Program-made: the position numbers and the translations under genes | The notes under the pieces: model-generated | The model's input: only the letters and a program-made list of their open reading frames with translations | Database searches by the model: none | Told to the model about the DNA's origin: nothing | Shown: piece after piece, positions 26,714 through 34,263 of the stretch | Numbering within the stretch: the first letter of the stretch is position 1 | How the letters are laid out: each line of letters opens with the position of its first letter | Origin: Herminiimonas fonticola | GTDB lineage: Bacteria; Pseudomonadota; Gammaproteobacteria; Burkholderiales; Burkholderiaceae_D | Direction: 5' to 3' | Length of the DNA: 64,000 bases | NCBI RefSeq assembly: GCF_003293745.1 | Contig: NZ_PTLZ01000001.1 | Span: 124,001-188,000 of the forward strand

Positions 26714-27397
26714 GTGTACGCACTGATCATCGAAGATAATCCGGACATCGTCGCCAATCTGTATGGCTTTCTCGAACCTTTGGGTTACACACTGGATGTG
26801 GCACTCACAGGTCCAGCCGGTGTCGCGCGTGCCATCGAGTCGCACTACGACGTCATCGTGCTGGATCTGGAATTGCCCGGCCTCGACGGCATTGAAGTCT
26901 GTCGTCAATTGCGCAAGGATAGACGACTCGCCACCCCCATCCTGATGCTGACTGCCCGCGACACGGTCAAGGACAAACTGACTGGCTTTGAAGTGGGTGC
27001 CGATGACTATCTGGTCAAACCATTTTCACTGGTTGAACTTGAAGCACGTTTGAAGGCACTCGTGCGCCGCGCCCGCAATGAAACGGTAGAACACATCCTC
27101 GAATTCGGCGAACTGCGTTTCGATCTCAGTCGTTATGAAGCCACGCGCGCCGGTCATAAACTTGTACTCACACCTACCGGCTACAAATTACTCGAATCGC
27201 TGATGCGCAAGGCACCGGCATTGATCACGCGCGAAGAATTACTGCGCGAAATCTGGGGCGATGATCCACCGGATAGCGATGCATTGCGTACGCATATACA
27301 TGCGCTGCGCCAGGCCATGGATAGACCGTTTGTTACGCCTATGCTGCGCACCTTGCCCGGCAGCGGTTACCGCCTGGTGAATGAAAATGAAAAGTAA
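26714..27397 (+). CDS. pmrA: OmpR-family response regulator, PmrA-like
   Basis: Protein of 227 aa starting at GTG 26714 with GGAAAG upstream. The receiver begins YALIIEDNPDIVANLYG with the acidic pocket, VLDLELPGLDG is the phosphorylation site and YLVKPFSL holds the Lys. The C-terminal winged helix has KLVLTPTGYKLLESLMRKA and a final RTLPGSGYRLV. The PmrA assignment rests on context: it overlaps a kinase gene by 17 bp, and the next gene, a lipid A phosphoethanolamine transferase, has a matching PmrA box in its promoter. It is a strong candidate for control of polymyxin resistance. Confidence 0.85.
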   Translation: MYALIIEDNPDIVANLYGFLEPLGYTLDVALTGPAGVARAIESHYDVIVLDLELPGLDGIEVCRQLRKDRRLATPILMLTARDTVKDKLTGFEVGADDYLVKPFSLVELEARLKALVRRARNETVEHILEFGELRFDLSRYEATRAGHKLVLTPTGYKLLESLMRKAPALITREELLREIWGDDPPDSDALRTHIHALRQAMDRPFVTPMLRTLPGSGYRLVNENEK

Positions 27398-28625
27398 GCA
27401 ATCGCTCAGACGCCGCATCGCCGGCGCATTCATCTTGATGGCATTCATTTTATGCAGCTTTTTTTCGCTTGCATCTTATGTGGCCGTCGAAATGGCAGAA
27501 GCCAAACTGATCGATCACAACCTCGATAAATTAACAAACCAGATCATCGGTCAGTATTTAAGCAAGCAAGAATACGAACTGCCGCCCGACATGAATTTTT
27601 ATGTCGATGACGATATTCCCGAGACCTTCCGCAAACTGCCTAATGGCACGCATGAAATTGAAATTGGCGAAACGAGATTTCATGTCGTCGTGCGCACCAT
27701 GAATGCGCATCGCTTTGCACTCAGCGATGACACTACCGATTTTGAAGATACCGAATTATTGATTTTCAGTGCGGTGACAGCAGGATTTTTCGCCAGTATG
27801 TTGTTGTCCGTCTTGTTGGGGCTGACCTCTTCAAAACTCATCATTGCACCAGTGACGGCACTGGCCGAAGCGGTGGAGCGCAATGATGAACCATCCAAAT
27901 TACCCTCGCTGGATACACCAAATGAAATCGGTACACTGGCACGCGCCTTCGCCAAACGTACTGATCAGCTACAGCATTTTCTCGCTGATGAAAGATTGTT
28001 TACCGGGGATGTCAGCCACGAACTGCGCACCCCCCTGACCATCGTGCTGGGCGCGGCGGAGTTGTTGAAAGTGCAACTCGCAGAATCACCGGAGCAACTA
28101 GCAGTCGCCGAACGCATACGCCGCGTTGCCGCAGAAGCAGCCGAACGCGTAGGCGCATTACTGCTGTTGTCGCAATCGCCGGAAACATTAGGGGGCAGTC
28201 AGCTATCTCTCACGCATTTGATCGAACGCGAGATTGAACGCTGCCAGCAATTATTGGGCGATAAACCGGTGCAGATAGTGTTCGAAGATGCGGGTGACGT
28301 ATGGGTCTATGCGCGCACCGAACTGGCTGGGGTCGCGATCGGCAATCTGTTACGCAATGCCTGCCAGTACACCGAGCAAGGCACGGTGAAAATCGTGCTG
28401 ACTCCGCAACAGTTGACGATAGAAGACAATGGCCCCGGCATTCCGGAAAACGTGCGCGAACGATTATTCGAACGCTTCGTGCGCGGCAAGGAAAATCCTT
28501 ACGTCGGCTCTGGCCTCGGTCTGGCGATAGTCAAACGTGTCGCCGACCATCTTGCCTGGAAAATTGAGCATGAAGCGCCTGAGAATGGTGGCAGTCGTTT
28601 CATTCTGACTTTTCCAGCCAATTAG
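27381..28625 (+). CDS. pmrB: Sensor histidine kinase, PmrB-like
   Basis: Protein of 414 aa. Membrane segments at about 13-36 and 135-160 flank a ~100-residue periplasmic domain rich in acidic residues (FYVDDDIPETF, DTTDFEDTE), which fits a metal- or pH-responsive sensor. A HAMP-like region precedes the His box GDVSHELRTPLTIVLGAAE and the catalytic boxes NLLRNACQYT, IEDNGPGIPE, GSGLGLAIVK. It overlaps the regulator gene by 17 bp, so translation is probably coupled. The signal is unproved; start may be ATG 27381 or 27387. Confidence 0.87.
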   Translation: MKMKSKQSLRRRIAGAFILMAFILCSFFSLASYVAVEMAEAKLIDHNLDKLTNQIIGQYLSKQEYELPPDMNFYVDDDIPETFRKLPNGTHEIEIGETRFHVVVRTMNAHRFALSDDTTDFEDTELLIFSAVTAGFFASMLLSVLLGLTSSKLIIAPVTALAEAVERNDEPSKLPSLDTPNEIGTLARAFAKRTDQLQHFLADERLFTGDVSHELRTPLTIVLGAAELLKVQLAESPEQLAVAERIRRVAAEAAERVGALLLLSQSPETLGGSQLSLTHLIEREIERCQQLLGDKPVQIVFEDAGDVWVYARTELAGVAIGNLLRNACQYTEQGTVKIVLTPQQLTIEDNGPGIPENVRERLFERFVRGKENPYVGSGLGLAIVKRVADHLAWKIEHEAPENGGSRFILTFPAN

Positions 28626-28734
28626 CGCGCAACATCTGCTTAAAATGACAAGAATTGGCCATCCAGACAAGTTTTACGGCAATCCATTCTTTTAATATCA
28701 CTTTGCTCGCGGTAGTTTTGCCCCGCTTTTGACT

Positions 28735-28751
28735 CTTAACGCACACTTAAC
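28735..28751 (+). promoter_or_regulatory. PmrA box upstream of the lipid A transferase gene
   Basis: Direct repeat CTTAAC-N5-CTTAAC (28735-28740 and 28746-28751) with 11-bp period, the arrangement known for PmrA-bound promoters (CTTAA(K)-N5-CTTAA). It sits about 40 bp before the GTG start, with an AT-poor GATAGC near 28760 as a possible -10. That the neighbouring regulator binds here is inferred. Confidence 0.82.
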
Positions 28752-28791
28752 GGCGCCCTCGATAGCGTAGCGACTTCTATTACAGAAGTCA

Positions 28792-30492
28792 GTGTGCGCC
28801 TTGAAAACCTCTCCCGTTGCAAGTAGCCCGACTGCCATTCCACGCGATGGCAGCCACGCGTCCTTTTCCCTGTTTGATCGTCTCCCCGCCGTAGGCGTTG
28901 AAAGACTAGCGATTCTTGCTAGTCTGTTTTTTTCGATCACCTGCAATCATCTTTTTTTCTCCGCCGCATTGGCGCAGCGCGACTGGTCGCATGCTGCTTC
29001 ATGGCTGTTCGCTATTGTGATTTTCGTCGCGATCACGGCTTTGCAAAGCATAGGCTTGTTCATCGCACTCAATCGCTGGAGCGCGAAGCCGTTCTTGACT
29101 GTGCTGCTGATCGTCACTGCAGCCGCGACGTATTACATGGACAAGTACACCGTTTTCTTCAACTCGGAAATGGTCAGAAACATCCTGCGCACTGACGTCA
29201 AGGAAGCCAGCGAACTGTTCTCGCTGAACTTCTGTATACATATGCTGGTATATGGCGTCTTGCCGTCATTGCTGGTTTGGAAATTGCGCTTGAAGAGAAC
29301 ACCATTGCGCCGAGCCACACTGATACGCATCGCTTACCTTGTCGGCGCACTCGTCATCACCGGCGGTTCCATCATGCTGGTATTTCAGGATTTTTCTTCG
29401 TTGATGCGCAATCAAAAAGAAGTGCGTTTCCTGATCACGCCGAGTAATTACCTGTTCTCACTGGCACGCGTTGTCGCAGCCGACACCGCACAGGCCAACA
29501 CACCTAAAATTCCTATCAGCGCGGATGCGCATATGGCCGCTGGCTGGAAGCAACGTAGCAAGCCTATGCTTTTTGTGCTGGTTGTCGGCGAAACCACGCG
29601 CGCCGCGAACTGGGGCATGAACGGTTACGCGCATCAAACAACACCTGAGTTAAGTAAGCTCGATGTCATCAACTTCGCGCACGCAACGTCATGCGGCACC
29701 AACACCGAAGTGTCAGTGCCATGCATGTTCTCAACCTATGGCCGTCACAACTACGATGAAACAGCCATACGCGCACATGAATCGCTGTTACATGTCATCG
29801 ACCACGCCGGCGTAAAAACCTTATGGCGCGACAATCAGGCAGGTTGCAAAGGTGTCTGCGATGGTTTGGAAGAACAACATCTAGACAACAGCAAGAACGC
29901 TGCCTTGTGCGATAGCGAACGCTGCCTCGATGAAATCCTGCTGGATGGTATGGATGGAGAGATACAGAAAGCGAAGAACGGCAATCTGTTCGTCGTCCTG
30001 CATCAGCTTGCCAACCACGGGCCGGCTTATTACAAACGTTATCCCGCGGCTATGCGCGTCTTCACCCCGACTTGCGATACGGCCGATCTGAGCAAATGCA
30101 CGAAGGAAGAAATCGTCAACACCTATGACAATGGCGTGCTGTACACCGATCATTTTCTGGCGAAGACCATCAATTATTTGAAAACGCAAACCACCTACGA
30201 TACGGCAATGCTGTATCTGTCAGATCATGGTGAATCGCTGGGCGAACATGGGATTTATCTGCATGGCTTGCCTTACTCGATCGCGCCTAAAGAACAGACG
30301 CAAATTCCGATGGTGATGTGGATGTCGCAAGGATTTGCATCCAGCTTTGGCGTCAGCAAGGATTGCATGGGTAAATTGGCCAACACACCGGTCAGCCAGG
30401 ACAATCTGTTTCACTCCATCCTGGGCATGCTGCAAATCGAATCCAAACATTACGACAAAGCACTGGATCTGAGCGCAGGCTGCAAGGCCTGA
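28792..30492 (+). CDS. eptA: Phosphoethanolamine--lipid A transferase (EptA/PmrC)
   Basis: Protein of 566 aa, inner membrane. N-terminal ~190 residues contain five membrane helices; the periplasmic alkaline-phosphatase-like domain begins with MLFVLVVGETTRAANWG, whose Thr is the catalytic nucleophile, followed by HATSCGTNTEVSVPCMFS and several paired Cys, and LSDHGESLGEHGIY, which holds zinc ligands. It adds phosphoethanolamine to lipid A and lowers binding of polymyxins. The GTG 28792 start is chosen for frame; TTG 28801 or a later start is possible. The PmrA box lies in its promoter, and pmrAB is upstream in the same direction. Confidence 0.93.
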   Translation: MCALKTSPVASSPTAIPRDGSHASFSLFDRLPAVGVERLAILASLFFSITCNHLFFSAALAQRDWSHAASWLFAIVIFVAITALQSIGLFIALNRWSAKPFLTVLLIVTAAATYYMDKYTVFFNSEMVRNILRTDVKEASELFSLNFCIHMLVYGVLPSLLVWKLRLKRTPLRRATLIRIAYLVGALVITGGSIMLVFQDFSSLMRNQKEVRFLITPSNYLFSLARVVAADTAQANTPKIPISADAHMAAGWKQRSKPMLFVLVVGETTRAANWGMNGYAHQTTPELSKLDVINFAHATSCGTNTEVSVPCMFSTYGRHNYDETAIRAHESLLHVIDHAGVKTLWRDNQAGCKGVCDGLEEQHLDNSKNAALCDSERCLDEILLDGMDGEIQKAKNGNLFVVLHQLANHGPAYYKRYPAAMRVFTPTCDTADLSKCTKEEIVNTYDNGVLYTDHFLAKTINYLKTQTTYDTAMLYLSDHGESLGEHGIYLHGLPYSIAPKEQTQIPMVMWMSQGFASSFGVSKDCMGKLANTPVSQDNLFHSILGMLQIESKHYDKALDLSAGCKA

Positions 30493-30505
30493 AGCAACGC
30501 TGAAA

Positions 30506-31609
30506 TTAACTGACTTGCTGCGCCGCCAGCATGCCACTGACCAGAAAACCGGTAGGCGCCAGCAGACGCTTTCTGTTGCTCAGCGGCCGGCTTTCCACCC
30601 ATTTGAACAAGAGCGCACCGCCGACTATGCTTGCCGCTAATGCGACCATCATGCCTATCAAATTGGCGGCCGGCTGTTCCGGAAAGAAGTGAAAAAATAC
30701 TGCGTTCACGACCATGCACAAAGGAAAGTGAATCAGGAAAACCGAATACGAAATACGTCCCAGATAAACCAGGAAGCGCGGCATAGGCATCGCCTCCATT
30801 GCCCCGGTTTGACGCGCAATACCCAACATCAGCATCACACCGCCTGCCACCAGAATGCGTGAGCGGAAATCAAACAGCAAAGCCGCCATCACCGCGGTCG
30901 TCAACAGCGCCAACCACCACATGCCATCCTGGCGACGCGTAGCCCAGTAAGCGAGCGCTCCCAAACCGTAAGAGCCAAAGAAGTAGAACGCGGTCGTATC
31001 CAGCTCTTTGTGCAGATTAAAGAAGAACAGCGATGCTGCAGTCAGCAAGGCGATCGCGATCGGTCCCAGCAAACGCAATTTTGCATAGCGCACCTCCATC
31101 CGGCCGGCACCCCACATCAGCAATGCCGCCAGCGAAAAGAGTTGCAGATCAATCGCCACATACCAGACCCCAGCTGACAGTGCATCTTGCCCCGCCAGAT
31201 CCTGCAGGAAAAACACATGCGGCAGTAATTGCATCCAGGTCGGCGCATCCGGAATCGAATCATGCGTCAGCCACTCCCGCGCCAACGCGGCGCACACGAT
31301 GGCGCACACCAGAGCTACCAGATATGGAATCGCCAGACGAAGATAGCGCTGATAAATCACCTGCGCCGGCTGAGTCGGCAAGGCCTTGCCATGCGGCGCG
31401 AATTTCGCGGCCATCAAAAATCCTGCGACCACAAAGAAAGCCTGCACCGCCATCCGGCCATATTGGTAGAACAGATCGATCAAAGTCGGCACGAGTGTAT
31501 AGGCAGCATCCGACATCGGGCCGTAAAACGCGAGGTGATGCAATACGATTAACAAACAGGCAATCGCCTTGAGTGCATCCACACAAGGCATTCTTGAGGT
31601 AGTACGCAT
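30506..31609 (-). CDS. Acyltransferase 3 family membrane protein (OafA/NolL-like)
   Basis: Protein of 367 aa. The N-terminus CVDALKAIACLLIVLHHLAFYG contains the typical Arg-poor acyltransferase-3 start with the His-His motif; about ten membrane helices follow, with VYLGRISYSVFLIHFPL near the end. Such proteins O-acetylate polysaccharides, peptidoglycan or lipids. The substrate is unknown. It converges with eptA after only 13 bp; no terminator hairpin was seen between them. The envelope role fits its neighbour. Confidence 0.85.
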   Translation of the reverse strand: MRTTSRMPCVDALKAIACLLIVLHHLAFYGPMSDAAYTLVPTLIDLFYQYGRMAVQAFFVVAGFLMAAKFAPHGKALPTQPAQVIYQRYLRLAIPYLVALVCAIVCAALAREWLTHDSIPDAPTWMQLLPHVFFLQDLAGQDALSAGVWYVAIDLQLFSLAALLMWGAGRMEVRYAKLRLLGPIAIALLTAASLFFFNLHKELDTTAFYFFGSYGLGALAYWATRRQDGMWWLALLTTAVMAALLFDFRSRILVAGGVMLMLGIARQTGAMEAMPMPRFLVYLGRISYSVFLIHFPLCMVVNAVFFHFFPEQPAANLIGMMVALAASIVGGALLFKWVESRPLSNRKRLLAPTGFLVSGMLAAQQVS

Positions 31610-31866
31610 GAAATTCTGACTTCTAGGAGTATGGTTCTTGACGCCGTCGGCGTGTGTGGCAGGCTGATCTTATGACCGACAAGCTGCGCAAGGGCGCAAG
31701 TCTACACGCAGTTGGCGCATTTTGCAGGCCCAAGCCGCTCCCAGACTCATTCTGCCCTTGTTTTGTGTGCAATCTGTCCATACCCCGCGACCTGAAACGC
31801 TCGCATACAGCCCGCACAAAAGCCACTATGATATGCACCCTGAACAGACGAAACCAAATACGCCCA

Positions 31867-32382
31867 ATGAGCAACGATGTAATCAATGCAGATGTAATTC
31901 AGGATGATTCCGAACAGAATCAAAAGGACTCAATTCACGAAGCACGCTTGTGGCGCGACGATGGCTGGACCGCGCGCGTAATCAAGAATGATGACGATGA
32001 AGGCTGGGCAGTCGAAATGATCAAGGATGGCGAAGCCGAACCAGCGCTGGTTGGTCCGTGGACTATGGGACGCGACAAGAAAAATCCCAAGCCGCTGGAT
32101 ACACCGGCCTTTCATACGCTGGTCAAGACCGCATCGGAAGTCTTGCGCCGTCATGAACAACAACTGCATGCGACTTTGCACAAGAGTGTCGTCGTGAATA
32201 CAGCGTCGGCAACGATTACCGTTAATCTGGATATCGTGCCCGATGAAGATGATCCATATGCGGTATTGAGCGCGCTCGATGAAAGCAGCGATCAAATCGC
32301 AGAAGTACGTGTCGCACCCAATTTCAAGCTGACGCGTGCGAGTGCAGAGCAGTGGATAGAAAACGAATTTCGCAGGCCGTAA
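31867..32382 (+). CDS. Hypothetical acidic protein
   Basis: Protein of 171 aa, very acidic (NDDDEGWAVEM, DEDDPYAVL), without signal peptide or membrane segment. The N-terminal ~25 residues are low-complexity and Asp-rich; the remainder alternates strands and helices. ATG 31867 is the natural start; the upstream frame lacks coding character. I do not recognise the family. It is co-directional with a downstream ABM-domain gene, 66 bp away. Confidence 0.6.
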   Translation: MSNDVINADVIQDDSEQNQKDSIHEARLWRDDGWTARVIKNDDDEGWAVEMIKDGEAEPALVGPWTMGRDKKNPKPLDTPAFHTLVKTASEVLRRHEQQLHATLHKSVVVNTASATITVNLDIVPDEDDPYAVLSALDESSDQIAEVRVAPNFKLTRASAEQWIENEFRRP

Positions 32383-32448
32383 GTTGAGACAATTCGCGAA
32401 AATATCTGTCGCATAACTTTGCTACAGAAATCATCAAGGAGCGCCCAT

Positions 32449-32796
32449 ATGATTGCCGTTATCTTTGAAGTCATTCCACACGACGATCACAAGCAAGACT
32501 ATATGGATGCAGCGGCATCATTGCGACCGCTACTGGATGAAATAGATGGCTTTATTTCCATCGAACGATTTCAGAGCCTGAGCCAGCCCAACAAGATTTT
32601 ATCCTTGTCTTACTGGCGTGATGAAGAAGCGGTAAAGCAGTGGCGCAATCTGGAAGAACATCGCCAGGTACAGGCGGCCGGAAGAGCAAATATCTTTGCC
32701 GATTACCGGCTACGTGTTGCGCATGTGCTGCGCGATTACGGACTCAATGAAAGAGCCGAAGCGCCTACGGATTCACGTCAGGCGCATAAAGCCTAG
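32449..32796 (+). CDS. Antibiotic biosynthesis monooxygenase-like protein
   Basis: Protein of 115 aa. MIAVIFEVIPHDDHKQDYMDAAASLRPLLDEIDGFISIERFQSL is a typical ABM start with a strand-helix-strand pattern, and ILSLSYWRDEEAVKQWRNLEEHRQVQ forms the second half. A tail of 15 charged residues follows. AAGGAG lies about seven bases before ATG 32449. Substrate unknown; distinct in sequence from the ABM protein at 13.6 kb. Confidence 0.85.
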   Translation: MIAVIFEVIPHDDHKQDYMDAAASLRPLLDEIDGFISIERFQSLSQPNKILSLSYWRDEEAVKQWRNLEEHRQVQAAGRANIFADYRLRVAHVLRDYGLNERAEAPTDSRQAHKA

Positions 32797-32824
32797 GCCA
32801 CGAAAAGCAGGGCGCTTACGGCTA

Positions 32825-33064
32825 TCACTCGTCGGCAAGTTTTGCGTACAAGCGATCGAATTCTTCATCCAGCGTATTCTTCGGCAAACTGCTTTTGCCG
32901 CGGCTATACCAGTAACTGGCATTACCCAGATCGCCTTCAACTCTATGCAGATAGCCGTGTATCTGGCACGACAACACATCGCCATGCACTTGCACCAAGG
33001 CATGCGCCTCTTCCCAGTTTCCCGCTTTTGCAAGATCGAGTACTTCTTTGTGATTACAAGCCAT
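32825..33064 (-). CDS. Hypothetical small protein, helical repeat-like
   Basis: Protein of 79 aa (MACNHKEVLDLAKAGNWEEAHALVQVHGDVLSCQIHGYLHR..) that looks like two TPR-type helical hairpins: AKAGNWEEAHAL and EGDLGNASYWYSRG. No family is recognised. It lies 41 bp downstream of the PIG-L deacetylase gene on the same strand and could be in the same operon. Confidence 0.7.
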   Translation of the reverse strand: MACNHKEVLDLAKAGNWEEAHALVQVHGDVLSCQIHGYLHRVEGDLGNASYWYSRGKSSLPKNTLDEEFDRLYAKLADE

Positions 33065-33105
33065 TTCAAATCCTCTATTGCTATTCTTTGCTGCAAATTT
33101 TTTAG

Positions 33106-33858
33106 TTAGCCGAAACGTTCCAGCTCAAAGCATTCTGCATATTCTGCGTCATCAAGATTCAGAACTAAGGCGCTTTTTCGATTGATAGTCAGCACGCGTT
33201 CGTCGAAACCATGGCCGCGTGTATTCAGATTACGCTGATGTTGTGACTGATGCAGGCGCAACATCTCGGCTTTCCATGTCGCAGTCGCCGCATCAAAGGT
33301 CGTGACAAGATCGGTGCGCATCGCAAGTGTTTTCGCATCCTGATTCAATACTGCCCACAGCTGCAGATTTTCCGCCAAGGCTACGGCGCGAAACAAGGCG
33401 TAGGTGCGCTGATGAGTAACATTGCTGTCGTTTCCGTGCGGCATGAAGACCAGATCCGGTTTACGTTGCAGCAGATAATCGCGAATGCTTTCGTGATTGG
33501 CAGTGTCCAGGCGCGGATTACCTTTTTCATCCGGTGGCAAACGCAGGAAGCTCACACGCTCCACTGGCAAACCAAAAAATGCACAGCTTGCGGTTTGCTC
33601 CTGCTCACGCAAGGCCGCCTTGTCCGCATCAGTATGCGCACCGGCATAACCATCTTCAACACCACTGACACCAGTCGTCAATACCGCCAGATGTAGCGCA
33701 TCGCCACGCTGATGAAAAAACTGCAGCGTCGCTGCGATTGCATCGAAATCATCCGGATGCGGTGCCAGCACCACTATTGTGAGTGGCGATGGCAAAGACA
33801 ACTGACGCAGATTCAGCGGAACGTCTTTAGTCGCTGTCTGTAATGATGAAAACATCAT
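33106..33858 (-). CDS. PIG-L family deacetylase
   Basis: Protein of 250 aa. VVLAPHPDDFDAIAATLQFF contains the AHPDD motif in which His and Asp bind zinc in N-acetylglucosamine deacetylases of the PIG-L/MshB/LmbE family. PDLVFMPHGNDSNVTHQRTY is the second conserved block with His ligands. The substrate is unknown; relatives deacetylate GlcNAc-based lipids or thiols. It lies 10 bp downstream of the glutaredoxin-like gene on the same strand. Confidence 0.85.
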   Translation of the reverse strand: MMFSSLQTATKDVPLNLRQLSLPSPLTIVVLAPHPDDFDAIAATLQFFHQRGDALHLAVLTTGVSGVEDGYAGAHTDADKAALREQEQTASCAFFGLPVERVSFLRLPPDEKGNPRLDTANHESIRDYLLQRKPDLVFMPHGNDSNVTHQRTYALFRAVALAENLQLWAVLNQDAKTLAMRTDLVTTFDAATATWKAEMLRLHQSQHQRNLNTRGHGFDERVLTINRKSALVLNLDDAEYAECFELERFG

Positions 33859-33868
33859 GGCACCTCTA

Positions 33869-34225
33869 TCACTTGGCGATCGTACCGGCCTTCAATGCCG
33901 CTACTGTTTCCTTGAAACCACCTATCAGTTTTCCATCGACAAAAACTTGCGGGAAGGTAGGCCAGCCACTCCACATCTTGATTGCCAGACGCGGCTTCCA
34001 CATCGAAAAGTAATTACCGTATTCAAGATATTTGAAAGTTACACCAGCTTCCGTTAACGCCGCACGCGCTTTTTTTACAAAAGGATTAATTCCCATGCCA
34101 ACCACCACAACCTTGTTTGTGGTGACTGCACTCGCTACTTCATTGACGGTTTTTTGATGATAGCCAGCAATGTATGCAGCAACTTCCGGCGACAATTTGT
34201 CCGAGCTTAAAACAGGGCGATTCAT
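33869..34225 (-). CDS. Glutaredoxin-like protein lacking the active-site cysteines
   Basis: Protein of 118 aa. Strands and helices of a glutaredoxin are visible: VVVVGMGINPFVKKARAALTEAGVTFKYLEYGN, then WSGWPTFPQVFVDGKLIGGFKE, which is the standard GSH-binding TxPQ(V/I)F and GG region. The usual CPFC site is NPFV, so both redox Cys are missing. This may be a scaffold or GSH-binding role, or Fe-S related; function is unknown. Its family resemblance is clear, but activity as a dithiol oxidoreductase is unlikely. It lies 38 bp downstream of the RND pump gene. Confidence 0.8.
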   Translation of the reverse strand: MNRPVLSSDKLSPEVAAYIAGYHQKTVNEVASAVTTNKVVVVGMGINPFVKKARAALTEAGVTFKYLEYGNYFSMWKPRLAIKMWSGWPTFPQVFVDGKLIGGFKETVAALKAGTIAK

Positions 34226-34263
34226 GCGATTCCTTAAAAATTTTAATCAAGCAGCATCTGCAA

